Shown here: positions 15,646-23,246 of the stretch, one piece after another
Layout of the letters: every line of letters starts with the position of its first letter
How positions within the stretch are numbered: the stretch's first letter is position 1
Assembly (NCBI GenBank): GCA_963779735.1
Contig: CAVZZJ010000009.1
Coordinates: 124,001-188,000 of the forward strand
Length of the DNA: 64,000 bases
Reading direction: 5' to 3'
Origin: Bog-473 sp963779735
Lineage (GTDB): Bacteria; Actinomycetota; Acidimicrobiia; Acidimicrobiales; RAAP-2
Translations under genes and position numbers: made by a program
Notes under the pieces: model-generated
The model's input: only the letters and a program-made list of their open reading frames with translations
Databases searched by the model: none
What the model was told of the DNA's origin: nothing

Positions 15646-16344
15646 ATGAACCCCGAGCCGCTTCCCCTGGGCGAGGAGAAGACGGTGCGTGTCCGCTCCA
15701 TGTTCGACGCCATCGCCCCCCGCTACGACCTGGTCAACCGCCTGATGACGTTCGGCCTCGACCAGCTCTGGCGACGCGCCACCATCGCCGCCCTGGCGCT
15801 GCCCACGGGGTCGCTTCTCCTCGATCTGGCCTGCGGCACGGGCGACCTCTCCCAGATGGCCCGCCGCCGGGGCTACCGCGTCGTCGGGGCCGACCTGAGC
15901 GGCGGCATGCTGGAGGCCAACCGCAGCGGCGTGCCGCTGTTGCAGGCCGACTGCGGTCGGCTGCCCTTCGTCGACCGTGCGTTCGACGGGCTCGTCTGCG
16001 GGTACGCCCTGCGCAACTTCACCGACCTGGCCGCCGCCCTGGCCGAGACGGCGCGGGTGATCCGCCCCGGGGGGCGCATCGCCCTGCTGGAGGTGGACGC
16101 CCCGTCCTCCGGCCCGCTCCGGGCGGGCTACGACGTCTGGTTCACGCGAGTCGTCCCCATGATCGGCGGCGCGCTGTCCGACCGTGACGCCTACCACTAC
16201 CTGCCGCGCTCGGTGGCCTACCTACCTCCGTCGCCGGTTCTCCGCCGCATGCTGGGCGATGCCGGCTACTCCGGTGTCGGTGTCCGCCCCCTGGCGGGAG
16301 GGCTCAGCCAACTCCTCTTTGCCACCCGCGTCGGCCGACCGTGA
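15646..16344 (+). CDS. menG: Demethylmenaquinone methyltransferase
   Basis: MenG (UbiE family) methylates demethylmenaquinone to menaquinone with SAM. The 232-residue protein has the family start VRSMFDAIAPRYDLVNRLMT, the SAM-binding loop LLLDLACGTGDLSQMARRRG, and VCGYALRNFTDLAAALAETA plus YHYLPRSVAYLPPSPVLRRM in the UbiE-specific part. Its stop overlaps the next gene, an isochorismate synthase, as GTGA, consistent with a menaquinone pair. Confidence 0.93.
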   Translation: MNPEPLPLGEEKTVRVRSMFDAIAPRYDLVNRLMTFGLDQLWRRATIAALALPTGSLLLDLACGTGDLSQMARRRGYRVVGADLSGGMLEANRSGVPLLQADCGRLPFVDRAFDGLVCGYALRNFTDLAAALAETARVIRPGGRIALLEVDAPSSGPLRAGYDVWFTRVVPMIGGALSDRDAYHYLPRSVAYLPPSPVLRRMLGDAGYSGVGVRPLAGGLSQLLFATRVGRP

Positions 16345-17621
16345 CCGGACCCGAGCTGCACGCCCGCACCGTGGCGCTGGACTACGGTCCCGACCCGCTG
16401 CAGTTCGAGGGCAGCCCGACCGTGCTCTTCGATCGGCCCGGGCTCACGCTGGTGGGCTGGGGCACCGCCATCCTGGTGGAGGCCGAGGAGGCGGCAGCCG
16501 TCCTGTCGGCCATCCCCTGCGACGACGCCGTGCGGCGCCCGGGCTCGGGGGTCGTGGCGCTGGGCGCCCTTCCCTTCCTGTCCGCCCTCGAGGGCCACCT
16601 CATCGTTCCCCGCTTCACCATGGGCATCGGACGCGATCCCGACGGCGCGACCCATCGTTGGGCCACCGCCGTGGGGCCGGTCGACCTGCCCCTGCCCGAG
16701 ACCGATGAGCTCTTCGACGCGGTGATCTGGCAGTACGGCGAGTCCGGCCCGTCGAGCGACGTACAGGTCACCCGCCTCACCACGACGCTCCCGGCCGCCG
16801 GCTACCGCGAGCTGGTGGCCCGGGCGGTGGCCACCATGAACGCGCCGGGCGCCGAGCTCGGCAAGGTCGTGCTGGCGCGCAGCGTGACCGCCGAGCTGAG
16901 CGGGGATCTCCCTCTCTCGACCGTGTTGCGCCGCCTGCGGGCGCACGAGCCCCACTGCACGATCTTCTCCTTCCCGGTGCCCAACGGCACCTTCTTTGGC
17001 GCCTCGCCCGAGCTCCTCATCGCCCGACATGGCCGGCGGATCTCCTGCCACCCGCTGGCCGGCACCATCGCCCGCGGCGACACGGCGCGGGCGGACGCCG
17101 ACGCCCAGGGGCATCTGGCCGGCTCGGCCAAGGACCGGGCCGAGCACCGCTTCGTGGTCGACGCCATCACCGACGCGCTGCGACCGCTCTGCTCGGAGCT
17201 CACCGTGCCGGACGAGCCCTCGCTGGTCGCCTTCCGTTCCGTCGCCCACCTCGGCACCCGCATAGAAGGGCGGCTCCGCGCACCCATACCCGTCCTCAAT
17301 CTGCTGGCCCTGGTCCACCCCACGCCGGCTGTGGGGGGCACGCCGCGGGACGTCGCGCTGACCATGATCGCCGAGGGGGAACCGGCCCCGCGGGACTACT
17401 GGGCCGGGCCGGTCGGTTGGGTCGACGCGCACGGTGACGGGGAGTGGATGGTCGGCATCCGCAGCGCCCGGCTCCATCCCGACGGCACGGCGGTCACCCT
17501 CCATGCCGGCTCGGGTGTGGTGGCCGCCTCCGATCCCGACGCCGAGGCGGCGGAGACCGATGTCAAGCTGGCTTCGGTGCTCGAGTCACTGGTGCCCGGT
17601 GGGTCGTCACAGCTGCGCTAG
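16341..17621 (+). CDS. menF: Isochorismate synthase (MenF/EntC family)
   Basis: The enzyme isomerises chorismate to isochorismate at the start of menaquinone (or siderophore) synthesis. The 426-residue protein has the chorismate-binding features LGKVVLARSVTAELSGD, GASPELLIARHGRRISCHPL, AGTIARGDTARADADAQ and HPTPAVGGTPRDVALTMI, with a C-terminal WVDAHGDGEWMVGIRSARLH. Coupling to menG supports a menaquinone role. It overlaps the convergent histidine kinase gene by 59 bases. Confidence 0.9.
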   Translation: MTGPELHARTVALDYGPDPLQFEGSPTVLFDRPGLTLVGWGTAILVEAEEAAAVLSAIPCDDAVRRPGSGVVALGALPFLSALEGHLIVPRFTMGIGRDPDGATHRWATAVGPVDLPLPETDELFDAVIWQYGESGPSSDVQVTRLTTTLPAAGYRELVARAVATMNAPGAELGKVVLARSVTAELSGDLPLSTVLRRLRAHEPHCTIFSFPVPNGTFFGASPELLIARHGRRISCHPLAGTIARGDTARADADAQGHLAGSAKDRAEHRFVVDAITDALRPLCSELTVPDEPSLVAFRSVAHLGTRIEGRLRAPIPVLNLLALVHPTPAVGGTPRDVALTMIAEGEPAPRDYWAGPVGWVDAHGDGEWMVGIRSARLHPDGTAVTLHAGSGVVAASDPDAEAAETDVKLASVLESLVPGGSSQLR

Positions 17622-19077
17622 GCCCGCCCGGCTGCACCGGCGCCAGGGGGATGCTCACGACCACCGACACCCCGTGCCCGGGCGGGGATTCGATCTCGGC
17701 CGTGCCGCCCAGGGCCCGGGCGATGGCGCGCACGATGGCCAGGCCGAGCCCGGTCCCGGGTCCCGATCGGGCGGCGTCGCCCCGGTAGAAGCGGTCGAAG
17801 ACGCGGGGCAGGACGGACGGGTCGATCCCGGGCCCGTCATCGGTGACCCGGACGATGCCCATGCCCCCCCGGATGCCGGTGGCCACCTTGACGAGCGACT
17901 CGGGCGGCGTGTGGGCCAGCGCGTTGCGCACCAGGTTGTGGGCCACCTGGGTCAGGCGCTCCGGGTCGCCCAGGACGACGACCTCACCCCCCCGAGCCAG
18001 CTCCAGCCTGTGCCCGTGGTCGAAGGCCTTGCTGTCGTCGACGACGTTGGAGCAGATGCGGTGCAGATCGACCGGTTCGACCCGCAGGGGCCGACCTCGG
18101 TCCAGCTCGGCCAGGAGGAGGAGGTCCTCGACCAGCCCTCCCATGCGGGTCGCCTCCTCCTCCACCCGCTGTAGCGCCTTGCGGATGCCGGCCTCGTCGG
18201 AGAACCCGCCTCGTCGCAGCAACTCGGCATAGCCCCTGATGGAGGTCAGCGGGGTCCGCAGCTCGTGCGAGGCGTCGGCGACGAACTGGCGCAGGCGCTC
18301 TTCTGAGGCGGACTTCTCGGCGAAGGCAACCTCAATCTGGGCGAGCATCTCGTTGAGGGCGGTGCCCAGCCGGCCGACCTCGGTGGTCGCCGCCTCCTGG
18401 GGGACGCGCCGGCCGAGGTCGCCCGAGGCGATGGCGTCGGCCGTCTCGGCCATCTCGCGCAGCGGGCGCAGGTCCCGGCGCACGATCCACATGGCGACCG
18501 CTCCCATCATGACCAGCACGGCCAGGCTGGCGATGAGCTCCACTCGGCGGAGCGAGGCCACCGTGTCGTTGGTGGGGTTCAGCGAGAGGGACAGGTACAT
18601 GGTCCCCTGCGGCACGTCGACCGCCACCGTCCGGTACGCGCCGTCCGGATCGCGCCTGCTCCCGACGACAACCGCGTCGGGATTGGGGACGAAGGTGCCG
18701 GCGTAGCGACCGAACGGGCGCTTGTCGATGTCGGGCACCCGCTGGACGGGGATCGATCCGGTCAGGATCGGCGCTGGGTCGGGCCGGGCCTGCGACCCTG
18801 AGGGGCGGCTGACGACCACCTTGCCCTGGGGGTCGGTGACGATCACGTAGACGTCGGGCGATACGTGGCGGGAGAGGTCCGCCTCCCGCAGCGGCGTATG
18901 GCGATAGGCGGAGAACGCCACGTAGTTGAAGGCGAGCGACTCCGAGGAGGCCAGCGTGGCGTCGGCGCGCCCGTAAAGGAAGGAACGGACCGAGACGTAG
19001 GTGACGACGTCGGCGGCGAGGAGGCCGACGAGGAGGAGGACGGACATGGCGGCGACGAGCCGCCGCTGCAGGCTCAC
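17563..19077 (-). CDS. HAMP sensor histidine kinase of a two-component system
   Basis: The 504-residue membrane kinase has an N-terminal TM helix (RRLVAAMSVLLLVGLLAADV), an extracellular region of about 130 residues, a second TM (VELIASLAVLVMMGAVAMWI), a HAMP linker (RRDLRPLREMAETADAIASG), the H-box FVADASHELRTPLTSIRGYA, and the ATP domain motifs HNLVRNALAHTPPES, VTDDGPGID and GTGLGLAIVRAIA. GTG 19077 overlaps the stop of the upstream response regulator (GTGA). It resembles mycobacterial TrcS/MprB-type kinases, but the stimulus is unknown. Confidence 0.93.
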   Translation of the reverse strand: MSLQRRLVAAMSVLLLVGLLAADVVTYVSVRSFLYGRADATLASSESLAFNYVAFSAYRHTPLREADLSRHVSPDVYVIVTDPQGKVVVSRPSGSQARPDPAPILTGSIPVQRVPDIDKRPFGRYAGTFVPNPDAVVVGSRRDPDGAYRTVAVDVPQGTMYLSLSLNPTNDTVASLRRVELIASLAVLVMMGAVAMWIVRRDLRPLREMAETADAIASGDLGRRVPQEAATTEVGRLGTALNEMLAQIEVAFAEKSASEERLRQFVADASHELRTPLTSIRGYAELLRRGGFSDEAGIRKALQRVEEEATRMGGLVEDLLLLAELDRGRPLRVEPVDLHRICSNVVDDSKAFDHGHRLELARGGEVVVLGDPERLTQVAHNLVRNALAHTPPESLVKVATGIRGGMGIVRVTDDGPGIDPSVLPRVFDRFYRGDAARSGPGTGLGLAIVRAIARALGGTAEIESPPGHGVSVVVSIPLAPVQPGGPSAAVTTHRAPVTRAPKPA

Positions 19078-19781
19078 TTCTCTTTGGGCAGTCGCAACGT
19101 GTAGCCCACTCGCCGGATGGTGTGGATGAGAGCGGGCTCGACCACGTCGACCTTCTTGCGCAGGTAGCTGATGTAGGTCTCGACGATGTTGGCGTCCCCG
19201 CTGAAGCCGTATCCCCACACGTTGTCGATGAGCTCGGATTTGGAGATGACCCGGCGGGCGTTCTCGAGAAGATGGCGCAAGAGGTTGAACTCCGTGGCGG
19301 TCAGCTCAATGGAGCGATCCTGACGCCACACCTCGTGTGTATCGATGTGCATCGTCAGGTCGGCAAAGCGCAGAACGGACCCGTCGGCCGCTTCCACCTC
19401 CCCCGCCCGGCGCAGGATGGCGGCCACCCGGGCCATCAGCTCCTCGACGCTGAACGGCTTGGTGACGTAGTCGTCACCCAGGGCGAGGCCCTCTACCTTG
19501 TCCTTCACGGCGTCCCGAGCCGTGAGAAAGACGATCGGCACCTGGTCGCCCTGCTGGCGCAGGCGACGACCCACCTCGTTGCCGTCGAGGTCGGGCAGCA
19601 TCACGTCCAGCATGACCAGGTTGGGCCGGTAGGTGCGGGCCAGGTCGAGTGCTTCGAGGCCCGTGGCCGCCGACTGGACGTCGTAGCCTTCGAACCGCAG
19701 GGCGGCCGACAGGAGCTCGGCGATGTTGGGCTCGTCGTCCACCACCAAGATGCGGGGCGGCGGAAGGTCGAGCGACTGCAT
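19074..19781 (-). CDS. OmpR-family response regulator
   Basis: The 235-residue protein has a receiver domain (ILVVDDEPNIAELLSAAL, phospho-Asp in VMLDVMLPDLDG, Lys in DDYVTKPFSVEELMARVA) and a winged-helix DNA-binding domain (TATEFNLLRHLLENARRVIS, VWGYGFSGDANIVETYISYL, IHTIRRVGYTLRLPKEK). It is the cognate partner of the histidine kinase it overlaps by four bases; the receiver acidic pair DDE and the Asp/Lys are intact. The gene follows a glycosyltransferase in the opposite genome order by only six bases, so the pair may form part of that operon. Confidence 0.95.
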   Translation of the reverse strand: MQSLDLPPPRILVVDDEPNIAELLSAALRFEGYDVQSAATGLEALDLARTYRPNLVMLDVMLPDLDGNEVGRRLRQQGDQVPIVFLTARDAVKDKVEGLALGDDYVTKPFSVEELMARVAAILRRAGEVEAADGSVLRFADLTMHIDTHEVWRQDRSIELTATEFNLLRHLLENARRVISKSELIDNVWGYGFSGDANIVETYISYLRKKVDVVEPALIHTIRRVGYTLRLPKEK

Positions 19782-19787
19782 GATCTT

Positions 19788-20579
19788 CTATGCGGCGCGC
19801 AACGGGTCGCCAGACCCCGCCGGGGAGCTTGCGGCCGTCGTCGGGGCGGGCTGGCGCGGCCGCCGGACCCCACGGGTGAGCCGCCCCAATCCCCACCACG
19901 TGACGAGGGCGAGCGCTTCGAACACGATCCTCGACGACATCTTCGAGTACCCGGCCGCCCGGTCGACGAAGGTGATGGGGATCTCCACCATGGCCGCGCC
20001 GTGCTGCTTGGAGCGGTACGTCATCTCTATCTGGAAGCCGTAACCCTCGGCCCGGATCAGGTTGAGATCCAACTTCCGCATGATGTCGGCCGAGTAGGCC
20101 CGGAAACCCGACGTCGAATCGGCCACGCCGAGGCCGAGGACCGCCGAGGCGTAACGGTTGCCGCCCTGCGAGAGGAGGTGGCGATGTCGGGCCCAGTTGG
20201 GCACCGAGCCGCCCGCCACGTAGCGCGAGCCGATGGAGACGTCGAACCCCTCTTCGAGCGGCGCCACCAGGGACGGCAGCGCGGCGGGGTCGTGGGAGAA
20301 GTCCGCGTCCATCTCGACCAGGGCGTCGTAGCCGTTGGCCAACCCCCAGGCGAAGCCCGCCCGGTAGGCGCTCCCCAACCCGGCCTTCTCCTGGCGGACC
20401 ATGAGGTGGACATCGGGCAGGTCGGCGGCGACGGCCTTGACGAGATCGCCCGTGCCGTCGGGGCTCCCGTCGTCCACCACGAGCACGCCGGCGTCGGGGA
20501 GCGACTCGACGATGCGGCAGAGGATCCGTCCTATATTCTCTGCCTCGTTGTAGGTGGGGATGACGACCAGCGGACGCAC
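19788..20579 (-). CDS. Polyprenol-phosphate mannosyltransferase-like GT2 enzyme
   Basis: The protein transfers mannose (probably from GDP-mannose) to polyprenyl phosphate, the Ppm1/DPM1 role that feeds extracytoplasmic mannosylation. The 263-residue sequence has the GT2 motifs VVIPTYNEAENIGRIL, VVDDGSPDGTGDLV, YDALVEMDADFSHDPAALPS (DxD) and SRYVAGGSVPNWARHRHLLS, with FQIEMTYRSKQHGAAMVEIP near the C terminus. It lacks a large membrane domain. It ends just before the response regulator operon starts. Confidence 0.88.
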   Translation of the reverse strand: MRPLVVIPTYNEAENIGRILCRIVESLPDAGVLVVDDGSPDGTGDLVKAVAADLPDVHLMVRQEKAGLGSAYRAGFAWGLANGYDALVEMDADFSHDPAALPSLVAPLEEGFDVSIGSRYVAGGSVPNWARHRHLLSQGGNRYASAVLGLGVADSTSGFRAYSADIMRKLDLNLIRAEGYGFQIEMTYRSKQHGAAMVEIPITFVDRAAGYSKMSSRIVFEALALVTWWGLGRLTRGVRRPRQPAPTTAASSPAGSGDPLRAA

Positions 20580-20605
20580 GGGGCCATCCTAGGATACGGA
20601 CCTGC

Positions 20606-21754
20606 TCAACCGGTATCGTCGCCCTGGACGTAGGTGAGGGCGTCGGGCCCGCGGCGGATCTCGCGCACCACCACCTGGAGGGCGCCCCCCACCGGGATGC
20701 CGATGAGGGCGCCGACGAAGGTGCCCAGTCCCGAGGCCACGCGGCCCCCCAGGGTGGCCCCCACCAGGACGGCCACCAGGACCCAGAAGGGGTTGAGGCG
20801 GACCGTCCGGCTCATGATGATCGGGTTGAGCACGTGGTTCTCCACCTGCTGGTAGCCCAGGAACACGACGAGCATCACGATCCCGGCCGGGACCGAGTGG
20901 ATGACGGCGATGATCACCACGGGGACGCCGGCCAGGAGCCCCCCCACCAGGGGAAGCAGGTCCACCAGGGCGACGAAGGCGCCCAGGAGCAGCGCGAAGG
21001 GGACCCCGAGGATGGCCAGGGTGATACTGACGATCACGCCCGCGATCAGCGAGGTCAAGATGTTGCCCAACATGTAGCCGGTCACCGAGCGTATGGACTC
21101 GTTGACCACCCGGCTCAACCGCAGGGAGGTCTCCGGGCGGAACAGGTTCAAGAACCCCGCCCACAGGCGCGGCGCCTCCAGCATGGTGAAGAAGGTGAGA
21201 ACGGCAATGGTGCCGATGGTGAGCACCGTGGACACCGCCGCCGCACCCACCGAGAAGGCCGTGGCGGGTTTGAGCACCTTCGTCAGCTGCTTGGTGAGCT
21301 GGGACGATCCCTCCGACAGGTACTTCTGGAGATGGAGACGGAAGACCAGGCGGCCCAGCGGGCCCCGGCCCTTGCGGGTGTTGCGGATCAGCGTGGGGAT
21401 CTCGTGCCCGAAGTGCACGGCGCTGGTCACCAGGGGCGACGCGAAGAGATACACCAGGCCGGCCGCGGCGAGCAGGCCGACGAGGAAGATGAGGGAGGAG
21501 GAGGCGCCGTGGGACATCCCGTGGCGCTTGAAGAAGCGCACCGGAGGGGTAAGGAGGAGGGTGAGGAAGAAGGCGACGACGACGTAGAGGACGATCTTGC
21601 GCATCACCCACAGGCCGACGATGAGAGCCGCATTCAGGTCGAAGAACACGATGGCCACCGCCGTGGCGACCACGATGGTGGTGAGCGGGACGCCCCGGCG
21701 GCCGGCGTTCTGCCCTAATCGGGACCGCCAGGTGTCGGGTTGCTCCTCGGCCAC
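20606..21754 (-). CDS. AI-2E family membrane transporter (TqsA/PerM type)
   Basis: The 382-residue protein has the eight-helix layout of the AI-2E exporter superfamily: IVLYVVVAFFLTLLLTPPVR, the central loop region near MSHGASSSLIFLVGLLAAAG, GNILTSLIAGVIVSITLAIL, VALVDLLPLVGGLLAGVPVV and QQVENHVLNPIIMSRTVRLN with the conserved P-lined C-terminal helix. Substrates of such proteins differ widely, and no AI-2 link is seen here. It is probably part of the mannosyltransferase/two-component operon (27-base gap to the former). Confidence 0.85.
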   Translation of the reverse strand: MAEEQPDTWRSRLGQNAGRRGVPLTTIVVATAVAIVFFDLNAALIVGLWVMRKIVLYVVVAFFLTLLLTPPVRFFKRHGMSHGASSSLIFLVGLLAAAGLVYLFASPLVTSAVHFGHEIPTLIRNTRKGRGPLGRLVFRLHLQKYLSEGSSQLTKQLTKVLKPATAFSVGAAAVSTVLTIGTIAVLTFFTMLEAPRLWAGFLNLFRPETSLRLSRVVNESIRSVTGYMLGNILTSLIAGVIVSITLAILGVPFALLLGAFVALVDLLPLVGGLLAGVPVVIIAVIHSVPAGIVMLVVFLGYQQVENHVLNPIIMSRTVRLNPFWVLVAVLVGATLGGRVASGLGTFVGALIGIPVGGALQVVVREIRRGPDALTYVQGDDTG

Positions 21755-21796
21755 GGGTTCAGCATTGCAGCTTGGACCAGGTGTTGACGTGCAAGC

Positions 21797-22921
21797 ATGA
21801 GTGCAATGGACGAGGTCGGCCCGGGAGAGGACCCCCCAGCGAGGCGGCGCTGGATCCCCCGCAACGTGAAGATCACGTTGACGGTCCTCCTCCTCTTCTT
21901 CGTCGGCGAGTACATCCTCCTCCCCGATCTACACAGCGCCCGCAAGTACTTCCGCCAGCTCGGCCACCTCAACTTCCTCTGGCTGGTCCTGGGCGTGCTG
22001 CTGGAGGTCGCCTCCCTCGCCGCCTACGCCGAGCTCACACACACGGTGTTGTCCCCCGGTGCACCGGGGCGCTGGCGGCTCTTTCGGATCAACTGTTGGG
22101 CCCTGGCCATCAGCCACACCCTCCCGGGGGGCACGGTCCCGGGGACGGCGGCCAGCTACCGCCTGCTGACCGAGTCCAACGTGTCGGGCAGCACGGCCGC
22201 CTTCGGACTGGCCAGTCAGGGCATCGGCTCGGCCGTCGTCCTCAACGTCATCTTCTGGCTGGCCCTGCTGGTCTCCATCCCGCTGCACGGGTTCAACCCG
22301 CTCTACGGCTACGCCGCCATTCTCGGCGTGCTCCTGCTCTCCATTTTCGGCGGGCTCGTCATCCTCCTCACTCGGGGTGAGAAGGAAGGGGACCAATTCC
22401 TCAACCGGGTGGCGAACCACGTCCCCTTCGTCAAGCCCGAGACGGTGACCTCCCTGGTCAAGAAGGTGGCCGACCGCATGAAGGTGCTCTCTGCGAGCCC
22501 GCCGCTGCTGTATCGAGCCAGCATCTGGGCGGCGGCCAACTGGCTCCTCGATGCCTCCTCGCTGTGGGTCTTCCTCTTCGCCTTCGGGGCCCACGTCGAC
22601 CCCATCGACCTGCTGGTGGCCTACTCCCTGGCGAACATCCTGGCCGTCATACCCATAACCCCGGGTGGGCTGGGCGTGGTGGAGTTCATCACCATCTCCG
22701 TCCTGACCGGGTTCGGAGTGCGCGCCGGGGCGGCCACCGCTGGCGTGTTGAGCTGGCGGCTGGTCAACTTCTGGCTTCCCATCCCCTTCGGGGGTGGCTC
22801 CTTCCTCTCGCTGCGGTTGGGGAAGACGAGCGAGGAGGCCGAGGGCGAGGAGGAGTCCAAGGCCCAGGCCGATCCCCGCATCCCGCCCGGGCTGGCCAAC
22901 GAGGGACCGTCCTCGTCCTAG
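21797..22921 (+). CDS. Lysylphosphatidylglycerol synthase-TM / UPF0104-type membrane protein
   Basis: The 374-residue integral membrane protein resembles the flippase-like LPG_synthase_TM family: WLVLGVLLEVASLAAYAELT, AISHTLPGGTVPGTAASYRL, ILAVIPITPGGLGVVEFITI and FWLPIPFGGGSFLSLRLG are the classic motifs. It lacks the C-terminal aminoacyl transfer domain, so it is a flippase-type or accessory protein. It has eight or so hydrophobic segments and an acidic C-terminal tail. The gene is divergent from the AI-2E-family gene. Confidence 0.82.
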   Translation: MSAMDEVGPGEDPPARRRWIPRNVKITLTVLLLFFVGEYILLPDLHSARKYFRQLGHLNFLWLVLGVLLEVASLAAYAELTHTVLSPGAPGRWRLFRINCWALAISHTLPGGTVPGTAASYRLLTESNVSGSTAAFGLASQGIGSAVVLNVIFWLALLVSIPLHGFNPLYGYAAILGVLLLSIFGGLVILLTRGEKEGDQFLNRVANHVPFVKPETVTSLVKKVADRMKVLSASPPLLYRASIWAAANWLLDASSLWVFLFAFGAHVDPIDLLVAYSLANILAVIPITPGGLGVVEFITISVLTGFGVRAGAATAGVLSWRLVNFWLPIPFGGGSFLSLRLGKTSEEAEGEEESKAQADPRIPPGLANEGPSSS

Positions 22922-23199
22922 GGACCGACCTCGGGGACCTTGTCGACCTCGTCATCATCATCGTCGTCGAGGTCGTCGTCGGAGTACGGCACGGGACGAA
23001 TCCTCCCGAGCTCCCCGAACCGCTCGTTGAGGGCGTGCGCGATCACGTCGTGGTCATGCGGGCTGGGGCGCAGGGCGCCGTACAGGAAGGCCTCGAGCTG
23101 GAAGCCGGTGCTCATCCCCCCGAGCTCGAAGTAGCGCAACCACAACTCGCCGTGGGAGAGCGCGGCGTCCTGGCGGAAATGGTCCAGCACGTCGATCAC
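22918..23199 (-). CDS. Small protein with acidic tail, unknown function
   Basis: The 93-residue protein contains VIDVLDHFRQDAALSHGEL and RYFELGGMSTGFQLEAFLYG and ends in an Asp-rich segment (SDDDLDDDDDDEVDKV). GTG 23199 is the first start codon, but the same frame stays open for more than 17 codons upstream with family-like sequence (AWFDTFDSEGRLAPWE) and lacks a start there, so the true start may be unconventional or a base is missing. It is downstream of ppk1 and convergent by four bases with the UPF0104 gene. Confidence 0.55.
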   Translation of the reverse strand: MIDVLDHFRQDAALSHGELWLRYFELGGMSTGFQLEAFLYGALRPSPHDHDVIAHALNERFGELGRIRPVPYSDDDLDDDDDDEVDKVPEVGP

Positions 23200-23246
23200 C
23201 TCCCAGGGGGCGAGGCGACCCTCGCTGTCGAAGGTGTCGAACCAGG